Shown here one piece after another: positions 32,792 to 40,336 of a stretch of DNA of 47,098 nucleotides; positions within the stretch are counted from its first letter, which is position 1, and the number at the start of each line of letters is the position of its first letter. The position numbers and the translations under genes were made by a program. Source of the stretch: a virus; IMG/VR virus record IMGVR_UViG_3300031576_000083, positions 1-47,098 of that record; one strand, 5' to 3'. The notes beneath the pieces were generated by a model. The model worked only from the letters and a program-made list of their open reading frames with translations, did not search any database and was not told where the DNA came from.

Positions 32792-33045
32792 GCGCACGCC
32801 CTCATGCAGGACTGCGCCCCTGGCGTGTCCGCGCTGACCCAGTTCATCTGCTCGTCGGTGACGTTCACGTAGTGCGCCGGCACCACGGACAGGTCCTCGC
32901 GGAGATTATCGAGGTCGTTGCCGTAGATGCCTTCGACTTCCTGTGCGTGCTTCAGGACCGCCGCGCGCGCGATTGCCTCGTCCTGCGTCCCGAGAACCAG
33001 CCACTCGTCGCCGCCGTCTAGGGAGATCACTTCGGGGTCGCTCAC
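32788..33045 (-). CDS. Hypothetical protein
   Basis: The 85-residue protein starts with a GTG at 33045 (GTGA overlap), reads MSDPEVISLDGGDEWLVLGT, and is acidic with mixed helices. It sits between the DUF5131 gene and another small gene. The function is unknown. Confidence 0.65.
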   Translation of the reverse strand: MSDPEVISLDGGDEWLVLGTQDEAIARAAVLKHAQEVEGIYGNDLDNLREDLSVVPAHYVNVTDEQMNWVSADTPGAQSCMRACA

Positions 33046-33974
33046 GGCTTCGCCTCCGTCTTCGGGAACTCGCGCACGCGCAGGTCAGTCGGCCACTCAG
33101 TCGGGTCGCCTCCCTTGCGGTGACGCAGCTCGATGGGCACGAGACAGCCTCCCTTGGCGGTCCCCACTTCTCGGTACGCACACGGGAAGGAACCGAGTTG
33201 TTTGCAGAACACCGGCACCATCGCCGCCTTGCACTGCTCGACGAGGCTGCGGATCCAGGCGACATCGCACGGGCGCGCGCCGGGGCCGCTCTCGCCTCCG
33301 ACGATCACCCAATCTGGACCGCGAGCGTTGGCGCCGAGCGTCGGATCGTTCTTCAGGCGCCAGAGCACCACCGGCCCGAGCAGCGGCTCCACCGAGAGGA
33401 AGCGCACCGCCGCCGGCGTCTGGAGCAGCAGCGGAATCCGCTCGTCGGCGCGCGCCTGATCCTCGCAGCTCGTCCCCAGCCAGACGTTTCGGATGGGCCA
33501 GGTCCAATCGACGTGGCACACGCTGCGCACACCGATTCGATTGAGGGCGTTGCCGACGCAAGCCTTCACTGCGGCGTCTTCGAGCCCAGTGAAGCACCCG
33601 ATCACTTCGCGCATCCGCTCGGGCCTCTTCGTCAAGATCTGGAAGGTGTGCTGCGGCGCGAGCGCCGCGACGCCGAGCACGGCGAGGATAAACTCGTCCG
33701 GCACCTTCTCATGAAAAAGATCCGACATCGAGTTGACGAAGATCCGCCGCGGCTTCCTCCACCGCAGCGGCTCGTCGAGCTTCTCGGGCACGAGGCGGAC
33801 GTCGCCGGTCCAGACGGGGCCGCAGTTCGTGAGCTTCGTCAGGCCCGCATACCAGCCGGTCGAGAAGCGGTGCGCCTGCTTCATGGCGTAGCAGTTCGTG
33901 CAGCCCGGCGAGACGACGGAGCAGCCGCGCACGGGATTCCAGGTGAAATCGGTCCATTGGATCGTGGTCATCAT
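33042..33974 (-). CDS. DUF5131 / phage Gp37-Gp68 family protein, three-Cys motif
   Basis: The 310-residue protein starts at the second of two ATGs (ATGA overlap). It carries the family signature CSVVSPGCTNCYA, with Cys18, Cys25 and Cys28 placed as in radical-SAM-like proteins (C-x6-C-x2-C), followed by FVNSMSDLFHEKV and ILTKRPERM, typical of the family. The family is of unknown function and probably uses a metal cluster. Its common partner, TcmP, is not visible here. It is in an operon with a YkgJ-like cysteine-cluster protein. Confidence 0.85.
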   Translation of the reverse strand: MMTTIQWTDFTWNPVRGCSVVSPGCTNCYAMKQAHRFSTGWYAGLTKLTNCGPVWTGDVRLVPEKLDEPLRWRKPRRIFVNSMSDLFHEKVPDEFILAVLGVAALAPQHTFQILTKRPERMREVIGCFTGLEDAAVKACVGNALNRIGVRSVCHVDWTWPIRNVWLGTSCEDQARADERIPLLLQTPAAVRFLSVEPLLGPVVLWRLKNDPTLGANARGPDWVIVGGESGPGARPCDVAWIRSLVEQCKAAMVPVFCKQLGSFPCAYREVGTAKGGCLVPIELRHRKGGDPTEWPTDLRVREFPKTEAKP

Positions 33975-34168
33975 CTCTCCAGTTCGTGCGCGACGAGGAA
34001 GCGCGTCACCCACTCGATGAGCGCGTGCGCGCCGATCGCGTTCACCTCGATAGAGTCCTCGGCATCGCACGTCTCGCACCAGACGCGCAGGCCGACCAAT
34101 TTGGCCTCCACGTAGGTGACGTGCTTCAGCGTCACTTGCTCGTCGCCGCGCATGAACACCGACCTCAC
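33971..34168 (-). CDS. Small CxxC protein
   Basis: GTG at 34168 (GTGA overlap) gives 65 residues; a longer start is not supported. It has WCETCDAEDSIEVNAIG, with one CxxC, and a helical end (LIEWVTRFLVAHELER). It is tightly packed between the YkgJ-like and DUF5131 genes and may share their metal-related role. This inference rests only on neighbours and the CxxC. Confidence 0.6.
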   Translation of the reverse strand: MRSVFMRGDEQVTLKHVTYVEAKLVGLRVWCETCDAEDSIEVNAIGAHALIEWVTRFLVAHELER

Positions 34169-34743
34169 CTGCCTTCCTGTGCGCGCTGCTGCGCGGCCAC
34201 CCACTCCGGGATCCAGTCTCGCGTCTCGCGCCAGCCACCCCCGCGCACCACCGTGGCATGGACTGCGCCGGGCGGAATCAAGAAGATCGGGTGGCCGCGC
34301 CCACGCTCGAAGCACTCCATCGCGGCGCGCTCGATCACTGGGATGTGCTCAGGGCCGATCGGCACACGCGGGTTCCATCGGAAGCAGAAGACCACGCCCG
34401 GCACGTCACCGACGCCGCGCTGCAAGTCGATGCTCAACCCGATCCGCGGGTCCACGTCGGTCATGCCTTGCCGCCAGGCGCAGAGGAAGACGACGCACTC
34501 ATGCGGCCGGTCGGGGTAGACGCCGCAGCCGATGCCACCGGGCACCGGAACTCGCGCGAGGTTCGGGCAGGGCGTCCAGGGCTTCTTGTCGATCCCGTGG
34601 ATCTCCATCGTCACGCAGCAGGTGGCGCATCCGGCGCAGGTGCGGGAGGCGACCTTGTGCGCGTGCTCCTTCTCTCCGGCGCGAAGCAGGTTGCGCACCA
34701 TCTTCAACTGGTCCTGCGCCATCCGCTTCTCGACCCGCCTCAC
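34165..34743 (-). CDS. YkgJ-like cysteine-cluster protein
   Basis: GTG at 34743 (GTGA overlap) gives 192 residues. It has CAGCATCC (Cys36, 39, 42, 43), Cys59, then CGVYPDRPHECVVFLCAW (Cys73, 83, 88), the pattern of YkgJ/Fli-B-like cysteine clusters that bind zinc or Fe-S. The role is unknown. It is between the HerA-like ATPase gene and the CxxC/DUF5131 genes. Confidence 0.8.
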   Translation of the reverse strand: MRRVEKRMAQDQLKMVRNLLRAGEKEHAHKVASRTCAGCATCCVTMEIHGIDKKPWTPCPNLARVPVPGGIGCGVYPDRPHECVVFLCAWRQGMTDVDPRIGLSIDLQRGVGDVPGVVFCFRWNPRVPIGPEHIPVIERAAMECFERGRGHPIFLIPPGAVHATVVRGGGWRETRDWIPEWVAAQQRAQEGR

Positions 34744-36530
34744 CGGCCGTCTCCTTCGAGGAACAGCCACCCGCGCGCGACCACGTGCCCGCGGTCCGGG
34801 TAGGCGATGCAGCCGCAGGTGCGCAGCCGACCGAGCGCGTTGTTGAACGACCCCGTGCCGAACTCATACCGCGCCGCCTCCGCCAGCCTCTCGCGCGTCA
34901 TCGGCCGCGGGAAGCAGGCCAGCAGCGGCTCCAGGCACCGCTGCATGGGGCCGTCGCACTTCTTCAGCACGCGGCTCTGGAGCTCGTCGGCGCCGCTCAC
35001 CGCGTCGGGTCGATGCGCCGCTGCGCGGCCGGCGTCGGTCATCTCCACCTTGCCACCGCCCGGGTACGTCACCAGCCCGGCCCCGTTGAGGCGCCCGAGG
35101 GCGTTGTTGAAGGAGCCAGTCCCCGGCTTGTAGCGCGCTAGGAACGCGACCTGCTCGCGGGCGTAGGGCGGCTCCAGGCCGGCGACCTCCAGCCAAGCGA
35201 TTGCATCGAGCACGCGCTGCATGGGGCCGTCGATGCCTTCGGCGCGAACTGCCGTCTTGCGCTCCGGGCGAGGGTGGGCAGCGGCGCGCGACGTCTCCCG
35301 CCGTAGCGCGAGATGAGGCTCGCTGCGCACCTCCTCCCGTCGCTCCGGCACTTCGATCGGCTCGCGCAGCGCATCGGCCGCGATCTTGATCTGCGCGAGC
35401 GCCTGGTCGAGCGCCCCGGCCGCGCGCCGGCGACCGGCCTCGGCGGAGCCGACCACCTGGGCCAGTTCCCGCCGGTGGTCCTGCTGCATGTGCGCGGTCG
35501 CGTCCTGCGCCCCGCGTGCGCGCTCGGTCGCGAGGCGGGCCGTGTCCGGGGTTCCCGCCTGCGCCTTGCGCAGATCGGCCTCGAGCTTCGCCACCTTCGC
35601 GCGGAGCGCCTTCGGGTCGTGGGCCTCGGCCTTCGCCACCACCTCGACCATCGACGCGCGCAGCGCCTCCAGGTCCACCGCCCCGAGGGGTGCCGCTGCC
35701 GCCACCTTCTTCGCGGACGCCATCGTAGGGGTGGCCGACGCGTCGAACGTCGTGCGCGCCGCGATCCGCACCCGCTCCAGCACCCCCAGCCAGCTCGGCG
35801 ACCACACGTAGGCCTCGCCGCTCTGGAGGGCCGGCAAAAGGTCCACCAGCTTCTCCTGCTCGCCGTGGTGGGCGATCCACTCGCGGAGGGCCTTGCGCTC
35901 GTGTGCGCCGACCGTCTGGAGCGCCACGAGGCACTCGGTCTGGTTGAGTGCCTCCTTCGACACGGCCTGCGGGCGCTGGGTCACGAGCGTGATGCCGATG
36001 CCCCAGTTGCGCCCGAGCTTCACGAGCCGGACGAAGGCCGCCTTCATCCGCTCGTCGTCGCCCTGCGCGCGCTCGGGCAGCAGCTCCTGGGCCTCCTCGA
36101 CGAACAGGTGGAGCGGCGTCGGCTGCGCCTCGCCCTTCTTGCGCTGGAGCAGCCGCTCGCCGAAGTCGCGGGCGAACCGTTTGAGCTCGCCCTGCGTCAT
36201 CAGCGAGACGTCGAGCACGAGCGACGTGCGCCGGTCCACCACCAGGTCGGCGAGCAGAGCGCCGGCGCCGGGCTCCAGCGGCAGGTCGCCGCGGTGGCCG
36301 CCCAGCACCGGCACGTCGAAGCCCCGCGCCTTGCCGTCGGCCGCGAGGCGCAGAGACCATGCCTTGCCGACTGGGTCGATCACAATGATCTGCACGCCGC
36401 TCGCGAGAAACAGCTCGGCGAGTTTCATAGCGCCGTAGGTCTTGCCTGACCCCCTACGCCCGACGAATCCAAAGCACTGTGTCGCCGCGTCGTCGGGGAG
36501 CGCAAGGTTCTTCGCAAACTGCAACTTCAT
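34740..36530 (-). CDS. HerA/DUF87-like ATPase with two C-terminal winged-helix repeats
   Basis: This 596-residue protein has a Walker A GRRGSGKT (24-31), a Walker B-like LHLFVEEAQELLP near 142-154 and an ITLVTQRPQAVSKEAL segment typical of HerA/FtsK-type hexameric ATPases. A charged helical linker follows (about 290-380). The C-terminus has two winged-helix copies, both holding GTGSFNNALGRL, near residues 455 and 550. HerA-type ATPases pump or translocate DNA with NurA, which was not seen. Context is ParB and SMC-like genes. Confidence 0.8.
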   Translation of the reverse strand: MKLQFAKNLALPDDAATQCFGFVGRRGSGKTYGAMKLAELFLASGVQIIVIDPVGKAWSLRLAADGKARGFDVPVLGGHRGDLPLEPGAGALLADLVVDRRTSLVLDVSLMTQGELKRFARDFGERLLQRKKGEAQPTPLHLFVEEAQELLPERAQGDDERMKAAFVRLVKLGRNWGIGITLVTQRPQAVSKEALNQTECLVALQTVGAHERKALREWIAHHGEQEKLVDLLPALQSGEAYVWSPSWLGVLERVRIAARTTFDASATPTMASAKKVAAAAPLGAVDLEALRASMVEVVAKAEAHDPKALRAKVAKLEADLRKAQAGTPDTARLATERARGAQDATAHMQQDHRRELAQVVGSAEAGRRRAAGALDQALAQIKIAADALREPIEVPERREEVRSEPHLALRRETSRAAAHPRPERKTAVRAEGIDGPMQRVLDAIAWLEVAGLEPPYAREQVAFLARYKPGTGSFNNALGRLNGAGLVTYPGGGKVEMTDAGRAAAHRPDAVSGADELQSRVLKKCDGPMQRCLEPLLACFPRPMTRERLAEAARYEFGTGSFNNALGRLRTCGCIAYPDRGHVVARGWLFLEGDGR

Positions 36531-36582
36531 GTCCGCACCGAACGGCGAGCGACCCTGCGATCGCCTCGCTGGAATCGCAAGC

Positions 36583-38091
36583 TCACTTCTTCCCCTTCGC
36601 CTTCATCCTGCGGGCCGGCCTCTTCTCCTTCGCCGCCACCACTGCCTTGAGGTACGCCGCGCACGCAGCACGCACCTTCGCCCGGTCCACGCCGAGCGCG
36701 CGTTCGAGCGCGGGCGCGTCTGTCGCGTAGGCCGGCAGCAGCGCGACGATGCAGCGCGCGCGATCGGCCGTTGACTTCGGCACCAGCTTGCCTCCGTAGA
36801 GCGCTTCGCAGTGCTCCAGCCGGGCCCCGAAGATCCCGGCGCTGAGCTGACGAATCACCGCGTCGAGCAGAACGTTCGCGCCTGCCGACACCTTCAGCGG
36901 GAGCACGCCTGCCGCTTGTGACACCATGCGCCGCCTCACCTCCAGCTGCACCGCGTTGTCGAAGCGCCGCTTCCGGCCTTCGTTCAGCGCCGCCTCGCGT
37001 GTTCGGCCTCCGGTACCGGCCACCTTGAACGAGTGCCCAGCGAGCGCGAGCGCTGCGCGCGCCTGCTTCGCGTCGACCAGCTCGACGGTTCGATCTTCGA
37101 GCACGGCCAGCGTGATCGGCGGGCAGTGCTTGCCGAGCAGCCGCGAGTAGACGCGCTGCTTCGGGTCCTCGACGCAGCGATCCGACAGCAGCTTCCACCT
37201 ACGGCTGTCTCGCACCGCGTCTCTCGCGGCGCTGTCGGTGAGCACCGCCGTACCCGCCGCCTTCGCCTCGCGGAGTCGAGTCGCGCCGACCTCCTTGATC
37301 TTTCCGTCCCAGCAGGCGAAGTCGAGGCAGCGATCGTCCTTCTCCGTACCCTCCTCGAAGAGCAGCACCTGGGCCGCGCTTCGCTTCGGGCAGGCGGCGC
37401 ACGGGCCGCCCGGGAGCGTTGCGTCCTTCCGATCGAAGGGCGCGTCGGAGAGCTTGCGCCTCAATCCTTCGACGTGATGGCGCACCCAGTGGGCGTCGAC
37501 TGTTCCTTTCGGGGCGTACTGCGTGCCGCGCTTCCACGCTTTCTGCATCGCCGACTCGCTCTGCAACGTGCCGATCAGTTCAGCCGCGCCGAGCGACAGA
37601 CGTTCCTCGTCCAGCGCCTTGCGCACCGCCTTCGGCAGCGCCAGCAGTCGCAGCCGCCGCGCCACCGTCGTCGGCGAGAGCCCGACCCGGGCCGCCGCCT
37701 CCTCGATGTTCCCGTCGTGCTGCGCGAGCAGGTGCCGGCAGGTGTCGGCCTGCTGAAGCGGGGTCGGGTTCACGCGGTGGAGGTTCTCGGCGATGAGGGC
37801 TTCGAGCGCGCGATCATCCGCCATCGCCTCCTCGCACTGCGCGCGGCCCCAGGCATCCGGGCCGAGCGTCACGTCGAGCTTGAGCTTCTGGAGCGCCGCG
37901 AGCCGGCGGTGGCCGAAGACCACCTCGTAGTGTCCCGCCTTCTCCGCGTGCGGGCGGAGCCGGATCTTCTGGAGCAGGCCGCGCTCCGCGATGTCGCGGG
38001 CGAGGTCGTCGATGCTGCCGCGCGCGCCCTCGGGCTGGAAGCGGCTCGGGTGGATCTTCGCGTAGGGGATCGCCGTCGTTTCGATTGCCAT
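36583..38091 (-). CDS. ParB-like DNA-binding protein
   Basis: At 502 residues it has a ParB/Srx N-terminal domain with GHRR (60-63) in place of the GERR CTP motif, ENLHR (102-106) and a helix-turn-helix near 130-150 (EEAAARVGLSPTTVARRLRL). The middle part has a CAACPKRS and CLDFACW Cys set that may bind zinc. It ends with a basic KKRPARRMKAKGKK-like tail. ParB proteins spread from parS using CTP; the phage has a parS-like site at 23667. The leader AGAGGACCACGGCA is shared with the next upstream gene. Confidence 0.82.
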   Translation of the reverse strand: MAIETTAIPYAKIHPSRFQPEGARGSIDDLARDIAERGLLQKIRLRPHAEKAGHYEVVFGHRRLAALQKLKLDVTLGPDAWGRAQCEEAMADDRALEALIAENLHRVNPTPLQQADTCRHLLAQHDGNIEEAAARVGLSPTTVARRLRLLALPKAVRKALDEERLSLGAAELIGTLQSESAMQKAWKRGTQYAPKGTVDAHWVRHHVEGLRRKLSDAPFDRKDATLPGGPCAACPKRSAAQVLLFEEGTEKDDRCLDFACWDGKIKEVGATRLREAKAAGTAVLTDSAARDAVRDSRRWKLLSDRCVEDPKQRVYSRLLGKHCPPITLAVLEDRTVELVDAKQARAALALAGHSFKVAGTGGRTREAALNEGRKRRFDNAVQLEVRRRMVSQAAGVLPLKVSAGANVLLDAVIRQLSAGIFGARLEHCEALYGGKLVPKSTADRARCIVALLPAYATDAPALERALGVDRAKVRAACAAYLKAVVAAKEKRPARRMKAKGKK

Positions 38092-38122
38092 TGCCGTGGT
38101 CCTCTTTCTGTTGGGGTTGTGG

Positions 38123-39448
38123 TTATCGCTCGTTCACGACGCCGCGCACGCGTCCGTCTTCGAGGATCACCGTGCAGGAGTCGTCTTCGCGCACGACCTC
38201 CAGCCACACCTGAGCCTCGGCCGCTGCGGCCATCTCTCCAAGCAGGCGCAGGTTGTCAGCGTCGAGGAGGCTCCCGTCGCGCACCAGCAGCACGCGCAGG
38301 GTGGGGTTGAGCGCGAGCCCCATCGCCACCGACACGCGGAGCTGCTCCGCGCTGCTCGCCTGCGCGAACGGCACGCCTTGGAAGACGACGCCGTGCTCGT
38401 CGAACGACAGGCCCGGCACCGGGAAGGCCGCGCCCGCGAGGCCCTTGGCCTTTTCCGCGTCGAGTGCCTCGATCGCCGCGCTCAGCTTCTCGACCTGCGC
38501 GCGCCCGCCGGCGACCTCGGCCGCCTGCTCGGCGCGGTCGGCGTTCTCGCGCCCTTTCCGGTTCTGCTCCTCCGCCGACGCGATGCGCGCGCGAATCGGT
38601 GCGAGGTCCGGGACCGCGGCCCGCTGGGCATCGGCCGCAGCGCGAGCCCCCCCCGCTCCCTTGCGCTGCGCCGCCAGCAGATCCTCCTCGTAGACCGCTG
38701 CCCTTCTCGCCTCCGTGAGATCGCTCTCGAGTTTCGCGCGGTGCTCCCTGGACTCTGACACGCGCTCCTCGTGCCGCGCGATGTCGCGCTCCCACTCCTG
38801 CGCTGCGCGCTCCGCTTCGTCCGCTTCGTTGACGATCCTCTGCCCTGCGTCCAGCTCCACGAGCAGATCCCCGACGATGATCGACTGCGCAGGCGCGTCG
38901 GCGTGCAACGTCATCGCCGCCAGCCGTGCCTCCAGCGCCTTTGTCGTGCGGGAGACGGCCGTGCGCTCCTCGAACAGCCCGAGCCGCTTCGCCTCCAGCG
39001 CCACGAAGTCGAGCCCGACGAGCGCCCGCAGCGTCTCGCGCTGCTGCCTCGGCTCCTGCATCACGAACGCCAGCGGGTCGAAGCTCAGGCGCCCGAGCAG
39101 CCGGTCGAGCAGCGCCTGCGGCGACCGGAAGACGGCGCCCTCCTTGTTCGACAGCGTGAGGCTCCCGCCGCCCGCGGCAGTGAAGGTGCGCCGCGCGATG
39201 ACCCCGTCGTTCAGCTCCACCTCGACGTGGCCGTGGTCCGCCCCCTTGCGCAGCGGGAGCGCGGGCACCAGGTCTTTGCCGCCCAAAGCCATCGCGATCG
39301 AGTCGAGCACGGACGACTTGCCCGCCCCGTTCTTGCCGCCGACCACCACCAGGTTGCCCTCGGGCGTGATCTCGACGGCAACCAGTCGCTTCACGTTCTC
39401 GGCCTCGAGCCGCACGATGCGGAGCGGGGCCGCGGTCTTCTCGCTCAT
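38123..39448 (-). CDS. SMC/RecF-type ATPase
   Basis: The 441-residue protein has a Walker A GKNGAGKSS (38-46), a long coiled-coil region (about 160-330), and a QLRVSVAMGLAL signature with LRVLLVRDGSLLD at the C-terminal end, the place of the ABC signature and Walker B. The acidic residue after Walker B Asp is Gly rather than Glu (DG), so hydrolysis may be weak. It is small for an SMC and nearer to RecF or phage SbcC-type proteins. It precedes the ParB-like gene. Confidence 0.8.
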   Translation of the reverse strand: MSEKTAAPLRIVRLEAENVKRLVAVEITPEGNLVVVGGKNGAGKSSVLDSIAMALGGKDLVPALPLRKGADHGHVEVELNDGVIARRTFTAAGGGSLTLSNKEGAVFRSPQALLDRLLGRLSFDPLAFVMQEPRQQRETLRALVGLDFVALEAKRLGLFEERTAVSRTTKALEARLAAMTLHADAPAQSIIVGDLLVELDAGQRIVNEADEAERAAQEWERDIARHEERVSESREHRAKLESDLTEARRAAVYEEDLLAAQRKGAGGARAAADAQRAAVPDLAPIRARIASAEEQNRKGRENADRAEQAAEVAGGRAQVEKLSAAIEALDAEKAKGLAGAAFPVPGLSFDEHGVVFQGVPFAQASSAEQLRVSVAMGLALNPTLRVLLVRDGSLLDADNLRLLGEMAAAAEAQVWLEVVREDDSCTVILEDGRVRGVVNER

Positions 39449-39469
39449 GTGCCGTGGTCCTCTTCGGTG

Positions 39470-39733
39470 CTACAGCAGCACCAGTTGGTTGTTCTCGATC
39501 CGCGCCTTGCCGGCGTCGCCCTTGTGCTCGGGCAGCTTGACGGTGGTTTCGTACTTCACGTCGAAGTCACCGTCCTCGCGCTCGGCGATCGTCACCGCGA
39601 AGGTGATCTTCGCCGCCCCTTTGTCGACCTTGAGCCGGCTCACCGCCAGCTCCTTGAACTGCCGCAGGCCGCGCTGGAACTGATCCTGCGCGTCCTCCTC
39701 GAACCGCTCGGCCGACTGCCCTGCCTTCGTCAT
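39470..39733 (-). CDS. Small hypothetical protein
   Basis: The ATG at 39733 has AGGGGG upstream and gives 87 residues. It begins MTKAGQSAERFEEDAQDQFQ (helix) and continues with beta strands (AKITFAVTIAEREDGDFDVK, YETTVKLPEHKG). A small helix plus beta-sheet layout could be a DNA- or protein-binding fold. Position next to the SMC-like gene suggests a DNA-related role; no family is recognised. Confidence 0.65.
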   Translation of the reverse strand: MTKAGQSAERFEEDAQDQFQRGLRQFKELAVSRLKVDKGAAKITFAVTIAEREDGDFDVKYETTVKLPEHKGDAGKARIENNQLVLL

Positions 39734-40145
39734 CGGGTTTCCCCCTCTCGTCTTGGACGAGGTGCGGCGGGCTCCATGCCCAGCGCGACCACGACCAGTG
39801 AACCTCGCGCCACCGGCGCTTCCCGACGTAGCCCCAGACCTCCATGCGCGTCGTCGCGGCGAGGCGCACGCGCAGCAGGTCGTCGCGCGGGTTGAGCCGC
39901 TGGAGGAACTGCTCCTCGATCTTGCGCAGCCGCGCGTTGACGCAGTGCCAGCTCGTCCACTGCACCAGCAACCACTTGGCCCCGTCGAAGCCCGCGCCGT
40001 CGAAGCAGCCGTGGAACAAGTCCTCGGCGATCGTGAACGGCTGGCCCGCGGCATTCCAGCGCAGCGACTTCTTGGCGAGCTCGTGTACCAGCACGCGCGC
40101 CACCAGCCGCTCGACCGCGCGCGCTTTAATCGTCGCCGGCGTCAT
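39567..40145 (-). CDS. PD-(D/E)XK-fold-like protein, frame unusual at its end
   Basis: ATG at 40145 (ATGA overlap) starts MTPATIKARAVERLVARVLV. The central stretch DLFHGCFDGAGFDGAKWLLV then QWTSWHCVNARLRKIEE has the order of a degenerate PD-(D/E)XK fold, with QW where E/Q-x-K is expected. The open frame runs on to 39567, overlapping the next gene by 167 bases, and the overlapping part reads like a shadow. A -1 shift at the G5 tract near 39743 would instead end as DERGETR with TGA inside an ATGA overlap. So the true end is probably about 39730. Confidence 0.6.
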   Translation of the reverse strand: MTPATIKARAVERLVARVLVHELAKKSLRWNAAGQPFTIAEDLFHGCFDGAGFDGAKWLLVQWTSWHCVNARLRKIEEQFLQRLNPRDDLLRVRLAATTRMEVWGYVGKRRWREVHWSWSRWAWSPPHLVQDERGKPDDEGRAVGRAVRGGRAGSVPARPAAVQGAGGEPAQGRQRGGEDHLRGDDRRARGR

Positions 40146-40336
40146 GACGGCCACCTCCCTTGGGCGAACACGCGGTCGACGTCCATCCTGTAGACGGTCA
40201 TCCCGAACAGGCGCCCGCGCAGGCCGACCGGGACGCGCGTGCCGCTCGGCACGACGACTGACACGGGGATCAGGCCGCGCTCCCTCAGCTTCCGGCGCGC
40301 TTCGATCACGGCCGCGAACAGCTCCGCCTGGCTCAC
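40142..40336 (-). CDS. Small hypothetical protein
   Basis: GTG at 40336 (GTGA overlap) gives 64 residues, starting VSQAELFAAVIEARRKLRER. The C-terminal part (LFGMTVYRMDVDRVFAQGRW) is beta-like. It lies between the primase-helicase and nuclease-like genes and may be an accessory replication protein. Confidence 0.65.
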   Translation of the reverse strand: MSQAELFAAVIEARRKLRERGLIPVSVVVPSGTRVPVGLRGRLFGMTVYRMDVDRVFAQGRWPS

